From positions 124,001 through 188,000 of the forward strand of contig NZ_JASDCS010000001.1 of assembly GCF_030407815.1 (NCBI RefSeq): a DNA stretch of 64,000 nt, in the 5' to 3' direction. The stretch is from Psychrobacter sp. APC 3281 (GTDB taxonomy: Bacteria; Pseudomonadota; Gammaproteobacteria; Pseudomonadales; Moraxellaceae). Shown one piece after another: positions 8,735 to 15,925 of the stretch (within the stretch, counting starts at the first letter, position 1; every line of letters begins with the position of its first letter). Both the position numbers and the translations under genes were made by a program. Under the pieces are notes generated by a model, which did no database searches, was not told the DNA's origin, and worked only from the letters and a program-made list of their open reading frames with translations.

Positions 8735-9331
8735 ATCGTAGATGTCAGAGTAGAATCGACCTATATTTGGATTAAACTTAAAGTAGGGATAACAACTTAT
8801 CTTAAGACCATAAAAATTAATAAGTTGTGTGCTGAATACTTAGCAATACCGACGGCTTTACTATAATAAGAAAAGTAATTTTCTTATTATAGTAAAGCTG
8901 TCTTTTTATTGAGAGTTAGGTTCAAATAGCTTTGATAATTGAAGAGCATGACTTACTCATTAACTTTTTATAGAGATATCAAAAAGTTCTGATGAGTATT
9001 AAAAAGTCTATCCGATAAAAAGCGTAATATATCAGGGTAAGCTCAATCTTTTACAATGTGCTAAAAGAAACTATCAAACTCAACTATAGCTATAGGCTAT
9101 TGATAGAAAAAAGCATAGCGACTAGTCTCATAGTTCAAAAGTCTGTTATAGATGGTTCCATTATATCAGTCTGTTTTAAGTAGTCTGTTAATAGGTTTTT
9201 GGGGTGAAATAGCTGGTTCTGCTGGGGTATGACTTAATAAAAGTAAATAGCAGATCAGATTTTTTTAAAATGGTAATCTCCCAAGTTAATGTCTACGGGA
9301 TTGATGGCAGGGGTCAAAGAGTTTCTTGACT
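8735..9331. other. Intergenic region with terminator, left edge of the accessory segment
   Basis: Apart from the terminator hairpin at 8851-8907, this 597-base stretch has no ORF with coding character and no RNA gene that I recognise. It probably holds the promoter of the truncated gene at 9332. It is the most likely zone for the left boundary of the accessory DNA, because host-type genes end here. No copy of the tRNA-Arg 3' end was found in it. Confidence 0.45.
8851..8907 (+). terminator. Very long perfect-stem terminator
   Basis: The arms are 8851-8874 and 8879-8902. They form a 24-bp stem with one G-U pair and a four-base loop, followed by TTTTTATT. It ends the lipoprotein transcript. The stem is unusually long for a simple intrinsic terminator. 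Confidence 0.88.
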
Positions 9332-9700
9332 ATGATTCCAAAGCAATATACGGAGTTAAATAGTATGTCTGTTATGGGTATGATTGATACACATATAAAC
9401 TCATCTGAAGAGAGGTTTTCTTTCCCGATATCCTTTGAGAGAGTTTATAGAGATTATTGGTATAAATTTGCTGAAGAGAAAGAGTTGTATTGGTTAAAAT
9501 TTTTTTTATATGGTATAGAGTTGGAGATAAGTGATTTCGATGAAGTTAGATTAGAGTTGAAATTATTTAAGAATTTTTTATTAAAAGAAGATGATATCTA
9601 TTATTTACCTGAAAGAAGTTATATTGTAAGCATCCGACCATCCCCTATTGCGATGGCATCCAGAGATGAGGTAACAACTCATCTAGATCATCTTGAATAG
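9332..9700 (+). pseudogene. Small hypothetical gene truncated by an IS66 end
   Basis: The first ~98 codons (9332-9625) look like a genuine AT-rich gene, rich in Glu, Phe and Tyr, of no family I recognise. The frame then runs into the IS66-type terminal sequence at 9626 and ends with about 24 residues that are antisense to the transposase. The native C-terminus is therefore lost. Its size and composition resemble small immunity-type proteins, but that is only an impression. The ATG at 9332 is preferred over the TTG at 9326. Confidence 0.5.
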
Positions 9701-10166
9701 GCAGGCGTCTTAGCACGTCTGTCAAATAGGCAGACACATCCAAGCCGTTTAAGCGAGCCGACTGGATAATCGACATAATATTCGCAGCACGCTGCCCACT
9801 TCGTAGCGAACCGGCAAACAACCAGTTTTTACGCCCAAGCGCCCACGGGCGCATCTGATTCTCCGCCCAATTATTATCAATCGGCAACCTCCCATCATCC
9901 AAATAACAAGTCAGCGCCTGCCAACGTTTCAGGCAATAATCAATCGCCTTAGTAATACTGGCATTCTTAGTGGTTAACTGTCTTTTTTCTTGTAACCATT
10001 GGTGCAGCTTATCCGCAATCGGTTTGGCTTTTTCTTGCCTGATTTGCCGAACTACTTGGGGGTCTCTTGGTATTGGAGGTGTGTTTTTTTCAAATCGCGC
10101 ATCAATCTCACGTTCAATAGCATACAACTGCCTAAATAACGCTAATGCGTCAAACCCCAATATCAT
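9626..10166 (-). mobile_element. IS66-family element remnant
   Basis: The right end begins GTAAGCATCCGACC, which matches the usual IS66 terminal repeat start GTAAGC. The element keeps only the last third of the transposase gene and ends abruptly near 10166, so the other terminus, tnpA, tnpB and most of tnpC are missing. The remnant cannot move by itself. It marks a past insertion plus deletion at the left side of the accessory region. Confidence 0.8.
9645..10166 (-). pseudogene. IS66 transposase (TnpC) C-terminal fragment
   Basis: The 173 remaining residues carry the C-terminal IS66 signature: DGRLPIDNNWAENQMRPWALG near residues 91-111, containing the catalytic Glu, followed by GRKNWLFAGS and the terminal IS66 C-domain (YLTDVLRRL). 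Intact TnpC proteins are about 500 aa. An in-frame TGA lies immediately upstream of the apparent ATG, so the reading frame does not continue and the fragment is dead. Confidence 0.88.
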
Positions 10167-10198
10167 TCAGGCTACCTAAGAATTTTGTAAAACTGACG

Positions 10199-10243
10199 AA
10201 ACCCTGCTGAGCGTTTACTATTATAGCCTAGCAGGGTTTTTTT
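10199..10243 (+). terminator. Rho-independent terminator
   Basis: The arms aaccctgct and agcagggtt flank a loop of about 21 bases and are followed by a run of seven T. It reads on the plus strand and could be the original terminator of a gene lost when the IS66 region was rearranged. It also insulates the PP2C cluster from upstream transcription. Confidence 0.75.
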
Positions 10244-10449
10244 CTGCTAAATCGCACTAGGCGCATATCACTCTACTCTATGAATACTGATCATGCGATA
10301 CCCTAAAAAAGAACAAGATCATCACCTGATGAGTAAGAGGAAATTAAACATCACCTTTATAAGTTGTCAGTCACTCGTGATCAATATCGACTCAAAATAT
10401 CGCATAACCTAGAAAAACAATTACTAGGCAGTCTACTATACTTGTCTTA

Positions 10450-11346
10450 ATGATAATAAATAATAAGCGAATGAATATGACAGCGACTTTGAGTGATGAG
10501 TATGAACCTCTTGCTGAAACAATAGCTCACGCCTGCGCCATTACTTTTCAAGGTAATGCCAGCAATAACCTCCAACAAGACGCATTTTTCTTTTTAGACC
10601 ATTGGTATCAAGAGGATTTAGGGGTGATGGCAGTGACATCAGTACAAGCGCCATTTTGTCTTGCCGTATCGGATGGCGTTGCCAGCTCTAACCAGTCACA
10701 GCACTGCTCAAAGGCAGTGGTCAAAGCAATTAAAAAGCTATGGGATAGCAATCAAGAGAGTACTAGTGCTATCACCTCAGATCATATCTATACGCAACTG
10801 AGTCAAACCAAACACCCAAAAAAACGTTATGGTGCCGCAGCAACTCTCGCGATGATCACCGGCACGCTAAACGATGATAAGTCGATAAATATAGATATAA
10901 CTCATGTCGGCGATAGCCGTGTATATTTGCTTGGCAAAGATATGAATGAATGGCAGTGCTTAACTCGTGATCATAATTTGCTAAACGAGCTGGTAGATGA
11001 GCAAGCGAAAGATGAAGATCGCCAAGTAGAGTTTACGGAGTACAATCGCACAGGTATGGCAGGCAGCTTATATAGCATTACTGAATGCTTTGCGCTAGCA
11101 GTAGATAGTGATGATCCGAGCAGCGAGCCACCTAAAAGTATAAGGCAAAACATCACGGTACAATCAGGCAATAGTCTCGTCATCTGTAGCGATGGTATTC
11201 ATGATTTAGTACCCAGTAGTGAATGGGCTCTTATTAAGAGCCAAACAGATTTGCAGGGTTGGCTACAGATGCTTTGGCATCAAGTGTATGACTCAGATGG
11301 CAATGCTTATGACAATGGTACTGCGATTGTGGTACGGTTTGATTAA
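10450..11346 (+). CDS. PP2C-family serine/threonine phosphatase
   Basis: Mn/Mg-dependent protein phosphatase of the PP2C (PPM) fold. Metal-binding and core motifs are all present: QQDAFFF (Asp44), VSDGVASS (Asp75-Gly76), THVGDSRVYLL at 151-161, TRDHNL at 172-177, CSDGIHDLV at 246-254 and YDNGTAIVV at 287-295. There is no sensor or membrane domain, so it acts in the cytosol on an unknown phosphoprotein. No kinase gene is nearby. Start options are 10450, 10471 or 10477; the Shine-Dalgarno evidence does not decide. It leads a four-gene cluster with the WYL gene next. Confidence 0.88.
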   Translation: MIINNKRMNMTATLSDEYEPLAETIAHACAITFQGNASNNLQQDAFFFLDHWYQEDLGVMAVTSVQAPFCLAVSDGVASSNQSQHCSKAVVKAIKKLWDSNQESTSAITSDHIYTQLSQTKHPKKRYGAAATLAMITGTLNDDKSINIDITHVGDSRVYLLGKDMNEWQCLTRDHNLLNELVDEQAKDEDRQVEFTEYNRTGMAGSLYSITECFALAVDSDDPSSEPPKSIRQNITVQSGNSLVICSDGIHDLVPSSEWALIKSQTDLQGWLQMLWHQVYDSDGNAYDNGTAIVVRFD

Positions 11347-11413
11347 CCTTTTTACGATAGTTCACTTTTAAAATGACAGTTTGATAGATTCGATAGCCTA
11401 TAGAGCAGCCAAC

Positions 11414-12502
11414 ATGCCTACACACCCAATCGCAACCTACAACAAATCCACCCGTTTGTTTGCGCTCTATCAGCGCTTGCCACGTCATAAAGACAAGGCA
11501 ATATCACTCACAGAGCTAATGAACGTTTATGGTGATAACCTTGACCATTACGCAAACGAGCGTAAAAATTTAGAAAACGACCTAACAAGTCTCAATCAAA
11601 TATTCAATGACGTCTTTCACAGTGACGCTTTAATGCGTCTGCCAGCTTGGGGGCAGAATATCAGCGGACAAACGGCACGGTTTTATATTGAGCCAAGTTT
11701 TAGTATCGATGTCATTAATGAGCAAACGGTATTTTTTTGGCAGATGCTCGCTAACTATACGGCGAACTACTTGCCAGCACCTTTTAAACAAAGCATTAGT
11801 GAAAAGTTGACCCAATTAGGTCGCCAAGATAGACACAGCTTCAATCAAAGCAAGCTAGGACAGTGGCAAGATTATCTTATTACCCTGTCTAGTATCGTAC
11901 AAGCACCAAAGCTTGATAGCGGCGTGCTGACTAGCATCCATCAGGCACTATTACACAACAAGCAGCTTCAAATCAGCTATCAAAACAAATGGCGTAACAA
12001 TCCTACCGTCAGAGTGATCTACCCTAGAGGACTTATTTTTATCGACAACATGATCTATCTTACTGGGTTTAATCCAACGAATGATCATATCGATGATAAT
12101 GTCTTATTAATGGCACATCGTAATTTTGCGGTTAATCGTATTGAAGCAGCTGAAGTAACAGAGCAGTCGGTACCGGACTGGGTAGAGCGCAATGCTTTCA
12201 CTCTTGAGAATCTACGTAAGCTAGGAAAGCTTGAGTTGAATAATGGTTTAAAAATCGGACTGGTTCTAAAGGTGCAAAAATATGCCTGCCAGCATCTCTA
12301 TGAGCGGCCGTTATCATCTACTCAAACGATTACGGTTATCGATGACACTTGGAACGAGGTGCGTGCAACAGTTGCCAATACGCAGCGCTTGCAAGATTGG
12401 CTGGTCAGTATGTCGCAGTTAGCAGTAGTGATTGAACCGGTAGAGTTAAAAGCGGCTATTTTAGAGCGCTTAGAAAGCGGGATAAAATTATATACAAAAT
12501 AG
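11414..12502 (+). CDS. WYL-domain transcriptional regulator
   Basis: The N-terminal ~90 residues form a DeoR-like winged helix (STRLFALYQRLPRHKDKAISLTEL). The WYL domain lies around residues 175-245, with VRVIYPRGLIFIDNMIYLTG as its core, and a WCX-type C-terminal extension runs to the end. WYL regulators sense a ligand, often nucleotides or nucleic acid, and commonly control phage-defence loci; BrxR of BREX is one. Here it follows the PP2C gene closely and precedes the PD-(D/E)XK gene, so it probably controls this cluster. The ATG at 11414 is preferred over the TTG at 11381 because homologous N-termini begin close to the HTH. Confidence 0.85.
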   Translation: MPTHPIATYNKSTRLFALYQRLPRHKDKAISLTELMNVYGDNLDHYANERKNLENDLTSLNQIFNDVFHSDALMRLPAWGQNISGQTARFYIEPSFSIDVINEQTVFFWQMLANYTANYLPAPFKQSISEKLTQLGRQDRHSFNQSKLGQWQDYLITLSSIVQAPKLDSGVLTSIHQALLHNKQLQISYQNKWRNNPTVRVIYPRGLIFIDNMIYLTGFNPTNDHIDDNVLLMAHRNFAVNRIEAAEVTEQSVPDWVERNAFTLENLRKLGKLELNNGLKIGLVLKVQKYACQHLYERPLSSTQTITVIDDTWNEVRATVANTQRLQDWLVSMSQLAVVIEPVELKAAILERLESGIKLYTK

Positions 12503-12569
12503 TTGTTCAAGAATTTTACTAAAGTAATAAAAGACAAATACATTTTTTAAATGTCATCAAGGAGCTAGA

Positions 12570-13598
12570 ATGACCACACCTAACTTATTTAAATTTGCCA
12601 CCTCTGAGTTATCACAAGACGCTTTTATCTGTTGGCTTCTGTCGTGGGCAGACCAAGACTATCAGACAGGAAGCGATAAACATAAAGCGCTCAATAAGAT
12701 AGCAACCAGTGTATTGACGTTATTCTTTAAAAAAGCGGGTAACTCGCTACCGAGTCGTATTGATAAAATAGTAGTGAAGCGTCAAGTGAATAACATTGAT
12801 GTCCTTTGTATCATAAACGACACTTACTGTGTATTAATCGAAGATAAAGTAGGCAGTTTGCAGCACTCCGATCAGTTGGTTCGATACAAGCATTTTATGC
12901 TTAATGGACACGCTCAAACCTTTACAGAAGATAAAATTATTCCTATTTATTTACAAACGCATGATCAAAGCAACTACAAAGCTGTGCTAAAGGATGGCTT
13001 TTATCCAGTAACTAGACGAGATTTATTAGACCTCTTTAATAGTGAACAAAATGCGGCACTGCAAGAGAGTGATATATATGGCGATTATCTTAACCATCTG
13101 CAGTCTATTGAAGAAGCAGTGCAAAGCTTTAAATCAAAACCTGTTAACGAGTGGAAAAAACGGACTTGGATTGTCTTTTTTCAATATTTACAGTCTTACC
13201 TAGGAGAAGGTAACTGGGGTTATGTCGCTAATCCTTCGGGCGGCTTTATGGGCTTTTGGGGATTGGGTCATAAAGTAGAAAATAATATAGATATTTATTT
13301 ACAAATCGAGCAAGAGAAAATCTGCTTTAAAGTATCTGTTCCTAATAAAGAAAGTCGTAGCAAGGTTAGGAATGAGCTTTATAAATTGTTTAAGACAGAA
13401 GCTGCTGATTTTGATTTAAAAGTGACTAAGCCAAAGCGCTTTGGTTCAGGTCGGCATATGACCTTTGCTATACTAGACACAGATATCTTTGAGAGTGAAA
13501 ACTCAATAGATCTACGGCAAGTTGATAAGCTAATGGATGAAGTGCAAAAATTCATTAATCATGTAGTAAATCAGTATAAAAATAAAAACGATTGGTAA
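12570..13598 (+). CDS. PD-(D/E)XK nuclease superfamily protein
   Basis: The 342-aa chain begins with SELSQDAFICWLLSWAD, the usual opening of the PF14281-type PD-(D/E)XK family. The nuclease core is seen as NNIDVLC (Asp77) and VLIEDKV (Glu91, Lys93), followed by QLVRYKHF (102-109), the alpha-helix with the conserved Gln. All catalytic positions are kept, so metal-dependent nuclease activity is plausible. The C-terminal half (about 190-342) is a separate domain of unknown function. The family occurs in many defence and mobile islands. An AAGGAG site precedes the ATG. Gaps to the WYL gene and the next gene are 67 and 40 bases. Confidence 0.8.
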   Translation: MTTPNLFKFATSELSQDAFICWLLSWADQDYQTGSDKHKALNKIATSVLTLFFKKAGNSLPSRIDKIVVKRQVNNIDVLCIINDTYCVLIEDKVGSLQHSDQLVRYKHFMLNGHAQTFTEDKIIPIYLQTHDQSNYKAVLKDGFYPVTRRDLLDLFNSEQNAALQESDIYGDYLNHLQSIEEAVQSFKSKPVNEWKKRTWIVFFQYLQSYLGEGNWGYVANPSGGFMGFWGLGHKVENNIDIYLQIEQEKICFKVSVPNKESRSKVRNELYKLFKTEAADFDLKVTKPKRFGSGRHMTFAILDTDIFESENSIDLRQVDKLMDEVQKFINHVVNQYKNKNDW

Positions 13599-13638
13599 TT
13601 GTAATGTCATAACACCTAGAGTAACAGAAGGTCTAATC

Positions 13639-14268
13639 ATGAAATATCAGCTCGACAAATCGCAAATAAATGATTTACCTTGTGCAGCCTTATACCGACC
13701 AAACATAGACTATTTTCCGCCAGCGATTATTGCTTGTTTTATCATTAGTGATGGTTGGGATGTGCAGGCACTGCTAGAGCTAAAAGGGAAAGCAGGGGCT
13801 GATATTTTAGTAGGCTTACAAACAGATGACCATAAGTATGAACGCTTAGATATTATAGAGGGGATTGTTAGATGTCAGCCTGATGAAGTAAATGATGTCA
13901 TTGCACTGCTAGATGTAAAGTCTGCAAGTACTATCATCGGTATAGATGTAGCAGACGTTATAAGCTTGTTTGAGTGTGGTTATTCATTTCAGTTTGTTCA
14001 AGCAAGTGCCACAGGCGAGCATGAATTCGATATGATAAAAACAGCCACATATAATCTGATCGGTCTACTTACTAACGCTCGTAATACTAAAGGGGTGCTT
14101 ATTGGGACGCAGAGCGTGCAAAGTCTGCCACTGGAAGCCTTTGCTTATATATCAGATGCTATTGAGGGGTTATTGTCTAATGATAATGCATTTACTTATC
14201 TAAGCTCAAGTATGACTGATGAACCTGATTGCTTTCGTTTAAAGGCGGTTTATGCTGAAGAAAATTAA
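13639..14268 (+). CDS. Protein with FtsZ T7-loop and C-terminal-domain-like half
   Basis: No annotation is obvious for the first ~95 residues. From about residue 100 the sequence parallels FtsZ. GIDVADVISLFECGYSF (101-117) matches the E. coli segment around NVDFADV..MGYAM, keeping both T7-loop aspartates (Asp103, Asp106) but with Gly in place of Asn. ATGEHEFDMIKTATYNLI follows. KGVLIG (151-156) matches ARGVLVNI, and the final SSSMTDEPDCFRLKAVYAEE matches the last strands of the FtsZ C-terminal domain. The GTP-binding tubulin signature GGGTG is absent. The protein could bind the end of an FtsZ filament, but this rests on visual alignment only. It is the last gene of the PP2C/WYL/PD-(D/E)XK cluster. 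Confidence 0.5.
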   Translation: MKYQLDKSQINDLPCAALYRPNIDYFPPAIIACFIISDGWDVQALLELKGKAGADILVGLQTDDHKYERLDIIEGIVRCQPDEVNDVIALLDVKSASTIIGIDVADVISLFECGYSFQFVQASATGEHEFDMIKTATYNLIGLLTNARNTKGVLIGTQSVQSLPLEAFAYISDAIEGLLSNDNAFTYLSSSMTDEPDCFRLKAVYAEEN

Positions 14269-14295
14269 AGCCACATGTAATAAACATATGGCTTT
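14267..14295 (+). terminator. Hairpin at the end of the PP2C/WYL cluster
   Basis: The arms aaagccacatgt and acatatggcttt form an 11-of-12 bp stem with a five-base loop just after the stop codon. There is no good T-run, so it may be a weak terminator or an RNA-stabilising 3' hairpin. Confidence 0.5.
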
Positions 14296-14316
14296 GGCTG
14301 CTACTATCAATTGAAG

Positions 14317-14643
14317 CTAGTTATATTTGCTAATAGAGTATCCGCGCCACATAGCATGCTCACATACTACGCAAAACCAACTCTCTTTTGCCCGCATATA
14401 AGCGATATCAGCAGGTACTTCAATTGGACAGGCACTACCACAATATTCACAGCAAACATCATCTAAGCAAGCATAGCATTGGCTTACAGTTTCAAATAAT
14501 GTTTGCGAGCTAATATCGTATTTTTGACAGAGCATACGCACATAATCTACATAGCTGATTTTATGATTATAGGCCCAATAATCTTCACAGACCCGTTTGT
14601 CCCAAGCATTTTGTGTCATACTCCATTCAATCCTGATGCCCAC
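14317..14643 (-). CDS. Cysteine-rich, probable zinc-binding small protein
   Basis: The 108-aa protein has eight cysteines between residues 56 and 94 (C56, C59, C64, C65, C68, C72, C91, C94), arranged as CxxC-type pairs that suggest one or two zinc knuckles. The N-terminal half is helical with many aromatic residues. The GTG start at 14643 is supported by AAGGAG about seven bases upstream; an internal ATG at 14619 has no such site. It is convergent with the FtsZ-like gene. The family is not recognised and the function is unknown. Confidence 0.6.
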   Translation of the reverse strand: MGIRIEWSMTQNAWDKRVCEDYWAYNHKISYVDYVRMLCQKYDISSQTLFETVSQCYACLDDVCCEYCGSACPIEVPADIAYMRAKESWFCVVCEHAMWRGYSISKYN

Positions 14644-14893
14644 AATATACTCCTTTTTAATGGCAGAATGACTATGATTAGTGTCACATTTTTATAGTGA
14701 CTATATCTATTTAACAAGTCGAGCTCATCATAGTTAGCCAGTTATTGAGCAGCAAGATGAGTCTATGACATAATAGAGCGTTAGTCAGCATAAAATAGTT
14801 TTTGACGGAAACTTAGTTATTGCCAACGAGTATTATTTTAACAGAAAAGTAGTCACTGGCAAGTATTTTTTACTTACCAATAAGGATTTTATT

Positions 14894-15112
14894 GTGATTT
14901 CATGTAATCTACCAGTGCTTTTAGCGGAAAGAAGATTGCGAGTTGCAGATTTAGTAAGGATGACGGATATCAGCAAGTCAACGCTTCATAGAATTTATAA
15001 CGATGAGACAACTCGCATAGAATTCGATACCCTGAGTAAGTTGTGCCAAGTATTAAAAGTCACCCCAGGGGATATTTTGAAGTATGTTCCCGATGAGAAT
15101 GAAGAAAACTAA
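14894..15112 (+). CDS. XRE/Cro-type helix-turn-helix regulator
   Basis: This compact 72-aa Cro/C1-type repressor has no effector domain. The HTH reads LRVADLVRMTDISKSTLHRIYN (residues about 16-37), and the C-terminal CQVLKVTPGDILKYVP is typical of YozG/HigA-like single-domain regulators. The GTG start has AAGGA upstream. It lies immediately before the recombinase trio and probably regulates that element or itself. A terminator hairpin follows, so read-through into the trio may be limited. Confidence 0.85.
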   Translation: MISCNLPVLLAERRLRVADLVRMTDISKSTLHRIYNDETTRIEFDTLSKLCQVLKVTPGDILKYVPDENEEN

Positions 15113-15176
15113 GCTTGATAGGAAGGTCTACTGATATAGGACGTTAACCTCCTCACCTAACTAAAACTGAAATTTT

Positions 15177-15225
15177 AAAATACTCTTTAGCCTTTATTTG
15201 TCATGGGTTAGGGAGTATTTTTTTG
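15177..15225 (+). terminator. Terminator after the XRE regulator
   Basis: The outer arms aaaatactc and gagtatttt pair around an imperfect inner stem and are followed by a long T-run. It separates the small regulator from the recombinase trio. Confidence 0.7.
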
Positions 15226-15355
15226 TTTAAAAAATGGTTATGAATCAGTATTTGAGTTATCCGAAGATAAAAATATAGCAGCAATCTTAAAGGCTTTACA
15301 ATGGATAGGTTATAACATATCATAATTAGTATAATTCACTATCAATGATAATAAA

Positions 15356-15925
15356 ATGAATAATATTCATCTAAAACCTACTCAGAAATTTATAACTTTC
15401 AGTAAATATAATCTGGTTGTTCATCAAGATGCGCAAAAGGCATTGCTGATATGGCATCAATTTAGGCCAAGAATAGCTAGTATAAATATAGGTGGCTTGG
15501 ATGATTATTACCGCCCACCGCTACGATTGGTGATTGGTAAAGATTCGACTTATTATTTTTTTAATGAGTTTAGAAGGTTTGATGAAATTCTAATAGAAGA
15601 GACTAGTTCACGTCAGCCTTGCTTAGTTGCTGCTGAAAGCCTGAGAGATATTAAGCGCTTAGCTTGGAGTGAGGTGATCGAGCTAGCCTTCTCAAGGGGA
15701 ATTAATCATCCTGAGTTCCTAAAGGCTTTAAGCTCCAATGCACCAAAAAGTATTATTTGCGAGCTCATGAATATTGAGCGCTTGACGGTAGACAATTATT
15801 GTAGGTTCGCTGGTATCAGCCAAAGTGCTTATGAGTATCAGCAGTGTAAGGTAGCCAATGATGAGGCGATGCTGGGGTTGCCTAGAAACCTGAATTGGAT
15901 GGACGCCTCTTATGGGTCACACTAA
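15356..15925 (+). CDS. Small first gene of a recombinase trio
   Basis: A 189-aa soluble protein without a family I can name with certainty. The C-terminal part (about 125-189) looks like a small HTH-type helical region: ICELMNIERLTVDNYCRFAGI followed by SQSAYEY. It overlaps the next gene by 14 bases, so the three genes at 15.4-21.4 kb are translationally coupled. The arrangement of one small protein plus two large recombinase-like proteins resembles the gamma-mobile-trio (GMT) type of mobile element, where this would correspond to the small accessory protein. That identification needs a profile search. Confidence 0.5.
   Translation: MNNIHLKPTQKFITFSKYNLVVHQDAQKALLIWHQFRPRIASINIGGLDDYYRPPLRLVIGKDSTYYFFNEFRRFDEILIEETSSRQPCLVAAESLRDIKRLAWSEVIELAFSRGINHPEFLKALSSNAPKSIICELMNIERLTVDNYCRFAGISQSAYEYQQCKVANDEAMLGLPRNLNWMDASYGSH

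Noticed and set aside
11414..12502. WYL protein as the BREX regulator BrxR
   Set aside because: It is 10 kb from brxA with a recombinase trio and other genes between, and it is tightly packed with the PP2C and nuclease genes. BrxR normally lies directly upstream of brxA.
12651..12665. Match to part of the tRNA-Arg 3' end (accaagact) as an attachment site
   Set aside because: The match is only about nine bases and lies inside the coding sequence of the PD-(D/E)XK gene, so it is expected by chance.
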